From the NCBI RefSeq assembly GCF_004322755.1, contig NZ_CP036401.1:6386001-6450000 (forward strand): a DNA stretch of 64,000 nucleotides, in the 5' to 3' direction. Positions 29,060-38,528 of the stretch are shown here, in pieces. The notes beneath the pieces are model-generated. The model had not been told where the DNA came from. It was given only the letters and a program-made list of their open reading frames with translations, and did not search any database. The translations under genes and the position numbers were made by a program. Numbering within the stretch: the first letter of the stretch is position 1; each line of letters opens with the position of its first letter. The DNA is from Pseudoduganella albidiflava. GTDB taxonomy: Bacteria; Pseudomonadota; Gammaproteobacteria; Burkholderiales; Burkholderiaceae_D.

Positions 29060-30973
29060 ATGATGCGCGACCTCGAACAGTACAGTGCCTGGCGCCAGGG
29101 CGTGGCGGCGGCGCTGCGCGCCTACCGCGACGGCGCGCAGGCGGCCGACCTGCTCGATGCCGCCACCGCCCAGCGCATCGCCCGCACGCTGGCCCGGCTG
29201 ACGGACGACAAGCTGTCGGTCGCCTTCGTCGCCGAGTTCTCGCGCGGCAAATCGGAGCTGATCAACGCGATCTTCTTCGCCGACTACGGGCAGCGCATCC
29301 TGCCGTCGGCGGCCGGCCGCACCACCATGTGCCCCACCGAGCTGCTGTACGATCCCGCCCAGCCAGCCTCGATCCGGCTGCTGCCGATCGAGACCCGGGC
29401 CGCCAACCTCTCCACCAGCGATTACCGCGACGACCCGCGCGCATGGACCGTGCTGCCGCTGAACGTGGACGCGGCCGCCGACATGCACGAGGCGTTCCGC
29501 CAGGTCAGCCAGACCCGCGCCGTGCCGGTGGACGAAGCGCGCCGCTATGGCCTGTACGACCCGGACGATCCCGACCTGGCGGCCACGGTGAACGAGGAAG
29601 GCATGGTGGAAATTTCGCGCTGGCGCCATGCGATCATCAATTTCCCGCATCCGCTCCTGAAGCAGGGCCTGGTGATCCTGGACACGCCGGGCCTGAACGC
29701 GATCGGCACCGAGCCGGAGCTGACGCTGAACCTGATCCCCAGCGCCCATGCCGTGCTGTTCATCCTGGCCGCCGATACGGGCGTGACGAAGAGCGATATC
29801 GAAGTCTGGCGCGAGCACATCGGCGCCGGCGCGGGCCGGATGGTCGTGCTGAACAAGATCGACGGCATGTGGGACCCGCTGCGCTCGGAAGCCGAAGTCG
29901 ATGGCGAGATCGCGCGCCAGCGGGCACACGCGGCGCAGCTCCTGGCCGTCGACGAGCGCCAGGTGTTTCCGGTCTCGGCGCACAAGGCGCTCGTGGCGAA
30001 GATCACGGGCGACGACGCGCTGCTGGAACGCAGCCGCGTGGGCCGGCTGGAACAGGCGCTGTTCGACGAGCTGATCCCGGCCAAGCGGGACATCGTGCGG
30101 CGGCGCCTGGCCGAGGACCTGGGCGCGCTGAACGGCGCACAGGGCGCCATGCTGGCCGCGAAGCAGCGCGGCATCGCCGAACAGCTGCATGAACTGAACA
30201 GCCTGCGCGGCAAGAACCAGAACGTGATCGCCCACATGGTGCGCCGCGTCGATGCCGAGAAAAAGGAATTCGACGCCAGCCTGTTCCGCATGCAGGCGGC
30301 GCGCACCGCGTTCACGCGCCTGTCGACGGAGCTGTACGGCACGCTGGGCATGGACGTGCTGCGCGACCACGTGCTGCAGGCACGCGAGGCGATGGCGCGC
30401 AGCCACTGGTCGGCCGGCCTGCGCGAGGCGGTGCGCCTGTTCTTCGACAGCGTGCAGGCGGAGCTGGAGGAATCGGACCGCAAGGCCGTGGAAATCCGCA
30501 CCACGATGGAAGGCGTGTACCGGCAGTTCTCCGCCGAGCATGGCGTGGCGCTGCCGCCACCGCCGCCCTTCGGCCTGGCGAAGTACCGCGCGCAGGTATC
30601 GGACATCGAAGCGCTGTACCAGAAGCAGTTCGGCGCCGCCGCGCTGCTGACCACCAGCCGCACCGTGCTGATGGAGCGCTTCTTCGACACCATCGCGTCG
30701 CAGGTCAAGCGCTGCTTCAAGGCGGCCAACGCGGAATGCGAGAGCTGGCTGAAGGTGATCATGGGACCGCTGGAGGCGCAGGTCCGGCAGCACCGCGAAC
30801 AGCTGAAGGGCCGCCAGGCGTCGATCGGGCGCATCCACGACGCGGCCGACACGCTGGAACAGAAAATCGAAGCCTTCGAGCGCACGCAGGCGGCGCTGGA
30901 ACGGCAGAAGGCAGGGCTGGCCGCGCTGGCCGACGCGATCGCGGCCGCCATCGACACGGAACCGCCCTACTAG
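29060..30973 (+). CDS. Bacterial dynamin-like GTPase
   Basis: 637 residues. The N-terminal GTPase domain has AEFSRGKS (P-loop, Lys64), a switch I Thr in TTMCPTE, DTPG at 208-211 and NKID at 265-268. The C-terminal part is long and helical with charged heptad-like stretches (about 330-400 and 580-630), as in the stalk of dynamin-like proteins, and has proline-rich PPPPPPFG near 503. No clear transmembrane segment is seen. Such proteins remodel or tether membranes upon GTP hydrolysis; the substrate here is unknown. It lies 27 bp after mutM and 20 bp before mutY, so the three are probably co-transcribed. Confidence 0.88.
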   Translation: MMRDLEQYSAWRQGVAAALRAYRDGAQAADLLDAATAQRIARTLARLTDDKLSVAFVAEFSRGKSELINAIFFADYGQRILPSAAGRTTMCPTELLYDPAQPASIRLLPIETRAANLSTSDYRDDPRAWTVLPLNVDAAADMHEAFRQVSQTRAVPVDEARRYGLYDPDDPDLAATVNEEGMVEISRWRHAIINFPHPLLKQGLVILDTPGLNAIGTEPELTLNLIPSAHAVLFILAADTGVTKSDIEVWREHIGAGAGRMVVLNKIDGMWDPLRSEAEVDGEIARQRAHAAQLLAVDERQVFPVSAHKALVAKITGDDALLERSRVGRLEQALFDELIPAKRDIVRRRLAEDLGALNGAQGAMLAAKQRGIAEQLHELNSLRGKNQNVIAHMVRRVDAEKKEFDASLFRMQAARTAFTRLSTELYGTLGMDVLRDHVLQAREAMARSHWSAGLREAVRLFFDSVQAELEESDRKAVEIRTTMEGVYRQFSAEHGVALPPPPPFGLAKYRAQVSDIEALYQKQFGAAALLTTSRTVLMERFFDTIASQVKRCFKAANAECESWLKVIMGPLEAQVRQHREQLKGRQASIGRIHDAADTLEQKIEAFERTQAALERQKAGLAALADAIAAAIDTEPPY

Positions 30974-30993
30974 GCTGGATTGGAAAGACGAAT

Positions 30994-32100
30994 TTGCAGT
31001 ACGACGACCCCACTTTTTCGGCCGCGCTGATCGCGTGGCAGCAGCAGCACGGCCGGCATACGCTGCCGTGGCAAAACACCCGCGATGCCTACCGCATCTG
31101 GCTTTCCGAGATCATGCTGCAGCAGACGCAGGTGGCCGCGGTGCTCGGCTATTACGCCCGTTTCCTGGAGCGCTTCCCCACCGTGCACGACCTGGCCGCC
31201 GCGCCGGTCGAAGACGTGATGGCGCAATGGAGCGGCCTGGGTTACTACACGCGCGCCCGCAACCTGCACAAGTGCGCACAGCGCGTGGTGGCGGAATACG
31301 GCGGCGTGTTCCCGGCCGACCCGGCGCTGCTGGCCGAACTGCCCGGCATCGGCCGCTCCACGGCTGCGGCGATCGCCGCGTTCTCCGGCGGCGCGCGCGC
31401 CGCGATCATGGATGGCAACGTCAAGCGCGTGTTTGCCCGCGTGTTCGGCATCGACACCTTCCCCGGCGAACGCAGGACGGAAGAAGCGATGTGGCGGCGC
31501 GCCGAAGCGCTCCTGCCCGCCCAGGGCATCGAATCGTACACGCAGGGCCTGATGGACATGGGTGCCACGCTGTGCACCCGCAGCAGCCCGGATTGCGCGC
31601 GCTGCCCGATGCAGGCGCGCTGCGTGGCCTTTGCCACCGGCCGCACCAGGGAACTCCCGGTGCGCAAGCCGAAGAAGGCCACGCCGGAAAAGCACACGAC
31701 CATGCTGCTCGTCGTGCATGGCGGCCAGGTGCTGCTGGAGCAGCGGCCCGGTGCCGGCATCTGGGGCGGCCTGCTGTCGCTGCCCGAGGTGAACGGCCAT
31801 GTCGCCGCGGACGACGATGCCCTGCCCGAGGTCGACGACGATGCGGTGGCCAGCGCGCTGCTGCCGTTCGGCGTGGCGGAATCGCGCGAACGCCTGAACA
31901 CGGTCACGCACGTGTTCACCCATTACCGGCTGCAGATCGTGCCCGTGCTGGTCACGCTGGCCCAGCGCGCGCCGCTGGCGGCGGATGGCCGTTACGTATG
32001 GCTGGATGCGGGGCGGCTTGCGGACGCGGCGCTGCCGGCGCCGGTGAAGAAACTGCTGGTGGAGTTGCTGGGGTCGAATGCGCAGGCGCGGATGTTCTGA
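30994..32100 (+). CDS. mutY: A/G-specific adenine glycosylase
   Basis: 368 residues. Removes A mispaired with 8-oxoguanine, completing the GO repair pathway with MutM. Present: Glu near 39 in SEIMLQQTQ, the helix-hairpin-helix LPGIGRSTAAAI, catalytic Asp140 in IMDGNVKRV, the 4Fe-4S cysteines C194-x6-C201-x2-C204-x5-C210, and a C-terminal NUDIX-like domain that reads 8-oxoG. The start is TTG at 30994 with GGAAAG 6 nt upstream; no ATG lies before the conserved core, and the longer in-phase frame upstream only shadows the GTPase gene. Confidence 0.95.
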   Translation: MQYDDPTFSAALIAWQQQHGRHTLPWQNTRDAYRIWLSEIMLQQTQVAAVLGYYARFLERFPTVHDLAAAPVEDVMAQWSGLGYYTRARNLHKCAQRVVAEYGGVFPADPALLAELPGIGRSTAAAIAAFSGGARAAIMDGNVKRVFARVFGIDTFPGERRTEEAMWRRAEALLPAQGIESYTQGLMDMGATLCTRSSPDCARCPMQARCVAFATGRTRELPVRKPKKATPEKHTTMLLVVHGGQVLLEQRPGAGIWGGLLSLPEVNGHVAADDDALPEVDDDAVASALLPFGVAESRERLNTVTHVFTHYRLQIVPVLVTLAQRAPLAADGRYVWLDAGRLADAALPAPVKKLLVELLGSNAQARMF

Positions 32101-32167
32101 TGCCGTGCCGCCGGTGCGGCGGATGAGATCAAGGTCTTAATGCTTGAGCTTCGTGCGGGAGCTTGAT

Positions 32168-32349
32168 GCATCGGCTCACTGCATGGGCTCATTGCATGGG
32201 CTCAGTACATGGGCTCAGTACATGGGCTTATTGCATGGGCTTGTTGCATGGGCTTGTTGCATGGGCTTATTGCATGGGCTTGCTGCTTGAGATCAGTGCC
32301 CGGGCTTGCTGCATGGGCCTGGTGCATGGACTCACTGCATGAGTTTGCC
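32168..32349. repeat. 13-bp tandem repeat array, about 14 units
   Basis: A run of about 14 imperfect 13-bp units on the pattern GCATGGGCTYRTT. The middle units differ by one or two bases; units at 32285 and 32298 are more decayed. It fills the gap between mutY and a small minus-strand gene and enters the last codons and stop of that gene. Thirteen is not a multiple of three, so the array is not a coding repeat. There are no spacers, so it is not CRISPR. Probably a variable-number tandem repeat. Confidence 0.9.
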
Positions 32350-32646
32350 GATTGAAAAAACCAGCGCGACGAGGGCAACGGACGTGCCGAAATACCAGCG
32401 CACCAGCCGGTTCTCGATGCCTGCCATGCCGCTTTCGATGCGCGACAGGCGATCCTGGACGCGCGACTCCAGCTTGACGAGATCTTCCTTGGTAGCATAA
32501 TTCGAGCCGATCACGGCCACATCGCGCTCGACCGCGGCGAAACGGCGCTCGCTGCCGTTCGTTGCGCAATGCGCCGACGTGGCACGCTGCGCATTGGATT
32601 GGGAAACATTCGAGCCTTCTTCCATGACGGGTTCCTCGTTCATCAT
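32332..32646 (-). CDS. Small coiled-coil protein with C-terminal membrane anchor
   Basis: 104 residues, not recognised as a named family. The N-terminal half is polar (MMNEEPVMEEGS). Residues about 35-80 form a likely coiled coil (RRFAAVERDVAVIG, KEDLVKLESRVQDRLSRIESGM), and the last 20 residues are one membrane helix (WYFGTSVALVALVFSIGKLM). The plan resembles tail-anchored proteins and small phage-hemolysin (XhlA)-type proteins. The ATG at 32646 follows GGAG with a suitable gap; an ATG three bases later is equivalent. Its stop codon lies inside the 13-bp repeat array, suggesting that the array has worn away or rewritten its 3' end. Confidence 0.7.
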   Translation of the reverse strand: MMNEEPVMEEGSNVSQSNAQRATSAHCATNGSERRFAAVERDVAVIGSNYATKEDLVKLESRVQDRLSRIESGMAGIENRLVRWYFGTSVALVALVFSIGKLMQ

Positions 32647-32725
32647 GCTTTCTCCAGGAGTGTTTCTCAGCGTTGTCCATGGAAGACAAAAGGTCAAGCG
32701 GATCAGCGCTCCAGCCCGATACGAA

Positions 32726-33856
32726 TCACAGCTCCTCCAGCGAATACAGTTTCCGGTGCACATGGATCGCATAGCGGTCCGTCATGCCGGCGATATAGTC
32801 GGCAATGCGGCGGGCCTGCCTGGTGGCGTCACCGGACGGTTCGCGGTAGTCCGGCGGCAGCAGCAGCGGATCGGCCGTGAACGCGTCGTACAGCTCGCGC
32901 ACCATGCGGCTGGCCTTCAGCCGCATCCGGTTCACCTTGTAGTGGCGGTACAGGTTCTCGCGCAGGAAGCGCTTCAGCTCCGTCGCATCCTTGCGCATCG
33001 GGTCGGAAAAGCGGATCAGCGGCGGCGCGGCGCGCACCTCGTCGATGCTTTGCGGGTTCGCCTCGGCGATGCGCTCCAGCGAGGTGGCGATCAGGTCATC
33101 CGCCAGCGCCGTGATCAGCCGGCGCAGCGTTTCATAGATGGCGCGGCGGCCGGTCAGGCCCGGGTACTTGTCCTGCACTTCGCGCCACAGCCGGGCAAAG
33201 AAATCCACCTGTTCCAGTTGCGCGATCGTGATCAGGCCGGAGCGCAGGCCATCGTCGATGTCATGGCTGTTGTAGGCGATCTCGTCGGCCAGGTTGGTCA
33301 GCTGCGCTTCCAGCGACGGTTGTGTCCTGTCGAGGAAGCGCTGGGCCACTTCGCCCAGCTGCCGGGCGTTCGTGGCCGAGCAGTGCTTGAGGATGCCCTC
33401 GCGCGTCTCGAACATCAGGTTCAGGCCATCGAACGCGCCGTACTGCTCTTCCAGGTGGTCGACCACGCGCAGGCTTTGCAGGTTGTGCTCGAAGCCGCCG
33501 TGCTCCTTCATGCATTCGTTCAGCACGTCCTGCCCGACATGGCCGAACGGCGTGTGGCCCAGGTCGTGGGCCAGCGCGATCGCCTCCACCAGGTCTTCGT
33601 TCAGCCGCAGGTTGCGCGCCAGCGAACGGCCCACCTGCGCCACTTCCAGGCTGTGCGTGAGCCGCGTGCGGAACAGGTCGCCCTCGTGGTTCAGGAACAC
33701 CTGGGTCTTGTATTCGAGCCGGCGGAACGCCGTGCTGTGGATGATGCGGTCGCGGTCGCGCTGGAACTGGCTGCGCGAGGCGTGCGCCGTTTCGGCATAG
33801 CGGCGCCCGCGCCCCTTGTCCGAATGCGCGGCGTAGGGAGCGAGCGCTTCTTCCAT
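32726..33856 (-). CDS. dgt: dGTPase-like HD-domain triphosphohydrolase
   Basis: 376 residues. Deoxyguanosinetriphosphate triphosphohydrolase-like protein that hydrolyses dNTPs to deoxynucleosides and triphosphate. The HD-domain metal ligands are visible in [24 protein letters not shown] and [16 protein letters not shown]. The segment [28 protein letters not shown] is the typical N-terminal signature. The start ATG at 33856 lies 2 nt after the aroB stop. It closes the pilMNOPQ-aroKB-dgt order. Confidence 0.94.
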   Translation of the reverse strand: MEEALAPYAAHSDKGRGRRYAETAHASRSQFQRDRDRIIHSTAFRRLEYKTQVFLNHEGDLFRTRLTHSLEVAQVGRSLARNLRLNEDLVEAIALAHDLGHTPFGHVGQDVLNECMKEHGGFEHNLQSLRVVDHLEEQYGAFDGLNLMFETREGILKHCSATNARQLGEVAQRFLDRTQPSLEAQLTNLADEIAYNSHDIDDGLRSGLITIAQLEQVDFFARLWREVQDKYPGLTGRRAIYETLRRLITALADDLIATSLERIAEANPQSIDEVRAAPPLIRFSDPMRKDATELKRFLRENLYRHYKVNRMRLKASRMVRELYDAFTADPLLLPPDYREPSGDATRQARRIADYIAGMTDRYAIHVHRKLYSLEEL

Positions 33857-33858
33857 GC

Positions 33859-35505
33859 CTACTCCACGCAGGCCGCGAGAGTGGCCAGCAGCGCCTCGTG
33901 CGGCGCCGTCGTCACGATGGCCGTGCCCAGCGGCTTGATGAGGATGAACTTGATGGCGCCGCCCTCGTTCTTCTTGTCGACTTCCATCAGCTCCAGCCAG
34001 CGGTCGATGCCCAGGTCCGGCGCCTTGACGGGCAGGCCGGCCGCGGCGACCACGCTGCGGATGCGTTCCACCGTGTGCGCATCGATGTAGCCCAGCCGGT
34101 GCGACAGGTCGGCCGCCATCACCATGCCGCAGCCGACGGCTTCGCCGTGCAGCCAGGCGCCGTAGCCCATGCCCGCCTCGATGGCGTGGCCGAAGGTGTG
34201 GCCGAAGTTCAGGATCGCGCGCAGGCCGCCTTCGCGCTCGTCCTGGCGCACCACGTCCGCCTTGATTTCGCAGGAGCGGGCGATCGCGTAGGCCAGCGCC
34301 GCGCGGTCGCGTGCCACCAGCTTGCCGATATTGGCTTCGATCCAGTCGAAGAACGGCTCGTCGATGATCGGACCATACTTGATCACCTCGGCCAGGCCGG
34401 CGGCCAGCTCGCGCTGCGGCAGCGTTTCCAGCGTGGAGGTGTCGGCCAGCACCACCTTCGGCTGGTAGAACGCGCCGATCATGTTCTTGCCGAGCGGGTG
34501 GTTGATGCCGGTCTTGCCGCCCACCGAGGAATCGACCTGCGACAGCAGCGTGGTGGGCACCTGGATGAAGTCCACGCCGCGCATGTACGACGCGGCGGCA
34601 TAGCCGGTCAGGTCGCCGATGACGCCGCCGCCGAGTGCCACCAGCGTGGTCTTGCGGTCGCACTTGTTGGCCAGCAGCGTATCGAAGATCCGCATCAGGC
34701 TGGCCCAGTTCTTGTGCTCCTCGCCGTCATCCAGCACCACGGAAATCACTTCCTTGCCCGCCGCGGCCAGCGGGGCGGCCAGGCGCTCCAGGTACAGCGG
34801 CGCGACGGTGGTGTTGGTGATGATCGCGACCTTGCGGCCGCCGACGTGGCGCGCCAGCATGGCGCTGTCGTCGAGCACGGCCGGGCCGATCGAGATCGGG
34901 TAGCTGCGCTCGCCGAGGTCCACGTTCAGGAGGATATTGGTCTGTTCGTTCATGGAAGCCTGTGCCTGCGTAATACAGTTGGGCGCATCCTGGCAAGCCA
35001 GGGCGTCCAGCTGGTTGATGATGATCTGGACCATCGATTGTACGTTAGGCCGGCCGGTATCGACGACGATGCGCGCCATCTCCAGGTACAGCGGCTCGCG
35101 CTGGGCCAGCAACTCCTCGAGTTTCTTGCGCGGATCGGCTGTTTGCAGCAGCGGCCGGTTCTTGTCGTGGCCCGTGCGGGCAAGGATGCTGGTGATGCTG
35201 GCGCGCAGGTAGATCACGGTGCCGTGTTCGCGCAGCAGCGCGCGCGATTCGGGATTGAGGATGGCGCCCCCGCCGGTGGCGAGCACGATGCCCTGCTGGC
35301 CGCACAGGTCGCGGATCACTTCCGCCTCGCGGCGCCGGAAGCTGGCTTCCCCTTCGATCTCGAAGATCCACGGGATCGTGGCGCCGGTGCGTTCCTCGAT
35401 CTCGTGATCGGAATCGACGAAGCGCATGCCCAGTTTGCGGGCGAGCAGGCGACCGATCGTGGTCTTGCCCGCCCCCATCAGTCCTACCAAAAATACATTT
35501 TGCAT
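33859..35505 (-). CDS. aroKB: Shikimate kinase and 3-dehydroquinate synthase in one reading frame
   Basis: An unbroken 548-codon frame. Residues 1-175 are AroK, which phosphorylates shikimate ([10 protein letters not shown]-loop with Lys14; [25 protein letters not shown]-like KNRPLL). Residues 185-548 are AroB, which makes 3-dehydroquinate ([52 protein letters not shown] with metal-binding His). The AroB part begins at a Met (position 34953) preceded by only a weak ribosome site, and no stop separates the two. So it may be made as a bifunctional AroKB fusion, or AroB may restart at that ATG. In most relatives these are two adjacent genes. Confidence 0.93.
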   Translation of the reverse strand: MQNVFLVGLMGAGKTTIGRLLARKLGMRFVDSDHEIEERTGATIPWIFEIEGEASFRRREAEVIRDLCGQQGIVLATGGGAILNPESRALLREHGTVIYLRASITSILARTGHDKNRPLLQTADPRKKLEELLAQREPLYLEMARIVVDTGRPNVQSMVQIIINQLDALACQDAPNCITQAQASMNEQTNILLNVDLGERSYPISIGPAVLDDSAMLARHVGGRKVAIITNTTVAPLYLERLAAPLAAAGKEVISVVLDDGEEHKNWASLMRIFDTLLANKCDRKTTLVALGGGVIGDLTGYAAASYMRGVDFIQVPTTLLSQVDSSVGGKTGINHPLGKNMIGAFYQPKVVLADTSTLETLPQRELAAGLAEVIKYGPIIDEPFFDWIEANIGKLVARDRAALAYAIARSCEIKADVVRQDEREGGLRAILNFGHTFGHAIEAGMGYGAWLHGEAVGCGMVMAADLSHRLGYIDAHTVERIRSVVAAAGLPVKAPDLGIDRWLELMEVDKKNEGGAIKFILIKPLGTAIVTTAPHEALLATLAACVE

Positions 35506-35577
35506 CGCGGATCAGATTAGTGCATATCGCACCATTGTAATCCGAGTGGCAAGACTTGCCTCCACGCGATGCCCCGT

Positions 35578-35808
35578 CAAAACCGGTGACAGGCTCCGAT
35601 TTCGAACAAAACCGGTGACAGGCTCCGATTTCGAAAACTTTCGAACGTAATCGGAGCCTGTCACCGGTTTTCAGGGGACGTTGCAAAAAAAATGGAGCCT
35701 GTCACCGTTTTTCAGGAAACATTGACGCAAAACTGGTGAGGGGCTCCGGTTTCGAAACACTTTCCAACGTAATCGGAGCCTGTCACCGTTTTTCAGGAAA
35801 CATTGCAA
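35578..35808. repeat. Cluster of REP-like repeats (GGTGACAGGCTCC class)
   Basis: Fills the gap between aroK and pilQ. It contains two direct copies of ACCGGTGACAGGCTCCGATT (35582 and 35610) and inverted copies at about 35650, 35693 and 35771, plus a diverged copy at 35732. Two end in TTTTTCAGGAAACATTG. The copies can form long hairpins with each other. No gene is seen here. Confidence 0.88.
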
Positions 35809-35841
35809 GACGATTGTAGCCAGTGGCCGGCTTTTTGTGGA

Positions 35842-37983
35842 TCAGCGGGCGGAGACCTTGTCGGCCACGATCTTCGGCGTGATGAACACCAGCAGCTCGG
35901 TCTTTTCGCTGGTGCGGCTGGTGGTCTTGAACAGGTGGCCGAGCACGGGCACGTCGCCCAGCAGCGGCACTTTCGACACGTTGTTGCGCTCGGTCTGCTG
36001 GTAGATGCCGCCCAGCACGACGGTACCGCCGTTTTCCACCATCACCTGGGTTTTCACGTGCTTGGTGTCGATCGCGAAGCCGGCGCGGGTTTCGGCGCCC
36101 ACGCTGTCCTTGTTGACGTCGACGTCGATGACGACGTTGCCGTCCGGGGTGATCTGCGGGATCACTTCCAGGCGCAGGTTGGCCTTGCGGAACACGATCG
36201 ACGTGGCGCCGCTGCTGGTCGCCACCTGGTAGGGCAGCTCCAGGCCCTGCTCGATGGTGGCCACCGACTTGTCGGCCGTGACCACGCGCGGGCTGGAGAT
36301 GATCTTGCCGGTGCCGTCCGCTTCCAGCGCCGACAGTTCCAGGTTCAGGAAGCGGTTCGCGGCCGAGTTGAACAGGCTCACGGCCAGGCTGCCCGCCGCC
36401 ACGCCGTTGATCGGCGCCGCCGGCAGGTTGATGAACTGCGTGTTGCTGAAGTCGTCGGCCGAACCGGACGGCTCCACCTGCCCGGTCAGCCGGCCGGCAC
36501 CCGTCATGTTGCCGGATACGAAGGCGTGGTTGCCGCCGTTGGTGCCCTTGAAGTCGGCGAAGCCCAGCTTGGCGCCCAGGTTGCGCGTGAAGCCATCGTT
36601 GGCTTCGACGATGCGCGCCTCGATCAGCACCTGCCGGCTGGCGATGTCGGTCTTGGAAATGAGCTTGCGCACTTCTTCCAGGCGGGACGGGATGTCCGTC
36701 ACGAACAGCTGGTTGGTACGCGGTTCGATGATGGCGCTGCCGCGGCGCGACAGGATGCGGTTCTTCGCATCGCTGGCGCCGTCGAGGCCGAACACCATCT
36801 TGAACGCCTCGGCCTTCTGGTAGTTGAGCTGGAAGATTTCCGACTTCAGCGGCTCCAGGTCGGCGATCTGGGCACGCTGCTCCAGCTCCAGCTTTTCCTT
36901 GGTCAGCAGCTCTTCCTTCGGCGCTATCCAGATCACGTTGCCGTTCTTGCGCATGTCCAGGCCCTTGGCCTGCAGGATCACGTCCAGCGCCTGGTCCCAC
37001 GGCACTTCCTTCAGGTGCAGCGTCAGGCTGCCCGTCACGCTGTCGGAAGAGACGATGTTCAGGCCCGAGATGTCGGCCACCGCCTGCAGCGCGGCACGCA
37101 CTTCGATGTTCTGGAAGTTGAACGACACCTTCTCGCCGCGATAACCCTGGGTGCCCTGCACCAGCTTGTTCGGGTCTTCCTTGATCGGCTTCACTTCGAT
37201 CACCAGCTGCGTGTCGCTCTGGTACACGTTCTGTTCCCACAGGCCGGTAGCTTCCACCTGCAGGCGCACGTTCTCGCCTTGCGGCGCGGTGGTCACGCGG
37301 GTGACCGGCGTGCCGAAGTCGGTCACGTCCAGCCGGCGGCGCAGCGTCTCCGGCAGGCCGGTCTTCAGGAAATCGACGGTGACGCCCTTCGGGTTCTGCT
37401 TCACGTCGACCGCCACGGTGTTGTTCGGCAGGTCGACGACGATGCGGCCCTCGCCGCCAGTACCGCGGCGGAAATCGACGGCGCGCAGCCCGGGCTTGCC
37501 GGCCGCCTTCGGGGCCACCGGGACCACCGGGGCAGCCGCGGGCACCCCGCGCGCATCGAGCGCCGTGGCGACACCACCCGAGCCATCGATGGTCAGGATC
37601 ACGTTCTTGCCGTCCACCGCCGTGGCGTAGTTCAGCGCGCGCTTCAGGTTGAACACGAGGCGCGAACGGTCGCCCGCCTGCACCGCGTTCACGCTGCGCA
37701 GGTCGCCCACCTCGATGTCCTGCGCGGTCTTGCCGGTGGCGTTGCTGGTCTTGCCGAAATCGAGCGCGATGCGCGGCGGGTTCGCGGTCGCGAAGCTCAC
37801 CGGTGCCGCGGCGGGCGCGTGGCCGAGGGCGATCTTCACGATCACGTTTGCGCCCTGCCGGCTGGCGGTCACGGATTCGATCGCATTGCCGGCTTGCGCG
37901 CGGGCCGGCATGCTGGCGCCCACGCAGGTCAGTGCGAGCGCCAGGGCGGCGCCGAAGCGGCGCATGGTGTCCATTGCGATCAT
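35842..37983 (-). CDS. pilQ: Type IV pilus secretin PilQ
   Basis: 713 residues with signal peptide (cleavage after ARAQA). It forms the outer-membrane channel for the pilus. N-terminal AMIN-type domains (about 35-260), STN/N-domains (about 270-420: VSFNFQNIEVRAALQAVADISGLNIV), then the secretin barrel with the VxGxxPGxG-like stretch SKVPLLGDVPVLGHLF and the C-terminal TELLVFITPKIV. The start ATG at 37983 overlaps the pilP stop (ATGA) and is preceded by GGAG. Last gene of pilMNOPQ. Confidence 0.97.
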   Translation of the reverse strand: MIAMDTMRRFGAALALALTCVGASMPARAQAGNAIESVTASRQGANVIVKIALGHAPAAAPVSFATANPPRIALDFGKTSNATGKTAQDIEVGDLRSVNAVQAGDRSRLVFNLKRALNYATAVDGKNVILTIDGSGGVATALDARGVPAAAPVVPVAPKAAGKPGLRAVDFRRGTGGEGRIVVDLPNNTVAVDVKQNPKGVTVDFLKTGLPETLRRRLDVTDFGTPVTRVTTAPQGENVRLQVEATGLWEQNVYQSDTQLVIEVKPIKEDPNKLVQGTQGYRGEKVSFNFQNIEVRAALQAVADISGLNIVSSDSVTGSLTLHLKEVPWDQALDVILQAKGLDMRKNGNVIWIAPKEELLTKEKLELEQRAQIADLEPLKSEIFQLNYQKAEAFKMVFGLDGASDAKNRILSRRGSAIIEPRTNQLFVTDIPSRLEEVRKLISKTDIASRQVLIEARIVEANDGFTRNLGAKLGFADFKGTNGGNHAFVSGNMTGAGRLTGQVEPSGSADDFSNTQFINLPAAPINGVAAGSLAVSLFNSAANRFLNLELSALEADGTGKIISSPRVVTADKSVATIEQGLELPYQVATSSGATSIVFRKANLRLEVIPQITPDGNVVIDVDVNKDSVGAETRAGFAIDTKHVKTQVMVENGGTVVLGGIYQQTERNNVSKVPLLGDVPVLGHLFKTTSRTSEKTELLVFITPKIVADKVSAR

Positions 37984-38528
37984 GGGGAGATCTCCTTGCT
38001 TTCCTGCAGTTCCAACGTGGCGATGCGCTCGACCCATTCGCCGCTCGCATCCTGTACCGTTTCCTTCACGTTCACGGCGCTTTCCGACACCGACGTGACG
38101 ATGCCGTAGTTCTGGCCCAGCCGCTGTCCGGCCTGCACCTGGTAGACGGTGCGGTCGATCTGCAGCAGGGCGAGCACCGAGCGGCCCTTCTTCATCATGC
38201 CGACCATGCGCATCGTGTCGAGCGGGAAGCCCTCGAGCGGTTCCTTGCGCCGGCTGGTATCCGGCGCCACGCCGGTGCCCGGGCGGGCGGCGGCGCGGTC
38301 GGTCAGCAGCTTGTTCGGATCGAACGGATCCGGCGAGCCCGCCGACGCGTAGGCGAACGGCATGAACGTCTTCGGCTCGGCCAGCGGCTTGACGGCCACG
38401 CGGGTCGTCGCGTCCACTTCCTTCATCCACTGGCGCACTTCCTGTTCGTCGCGGTCGCCGCAGCCTGCCAGGAACGCGAGCAACAGCAGCGCGGCGGGAA
38501 GCCTTGCCTGTTTCATCATCGGCGTCAT
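37980..38528 (-). CDS. pilP: Type IV pilus inner-membrane lipoprotein PilP
   Basis: 182 residues. Signal peptide with lipobox LAGC (Cys near 23). A disordered linker follows, then the PilP beta domain from about 95 (DTMRMVGMMKKGRSVLALLQIDRTVYQVQAGQRLGQNYGIV), which binds PilQ and the PilN/PilO complex. It overlaps both neighbours by 4 nt. Confidence 0.96.
   Translation of the reverse strand: MTPMMKQARLPAALLLLAFLAGCGDRDEQEVRQWMKEVDATTRVAVKPLAEPKTFMPFAYASAGSPDPFDPNKLLTDRAAARPGTGVAPDTSRRKEPLEGFPLDTMRMVGMMKKGRSVLALLQIDRTVYQVQAGQRLGQNYGIVTSVSESAVNVKETVQDASGEWVERIATLELQESKEISP

Noticed and set aside
30736..30993. N-terminal extension that would make MutY 454 residues
   Set aside because: It only shadows the end of the dynamin-like gene. 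The TTG at 30994 has a ribosome site and the normal family start.
32168..32349. CRISPR array
   Set aside because: Units of 13 bp follow each other directly without spacers, and there is no cas gene in the window.
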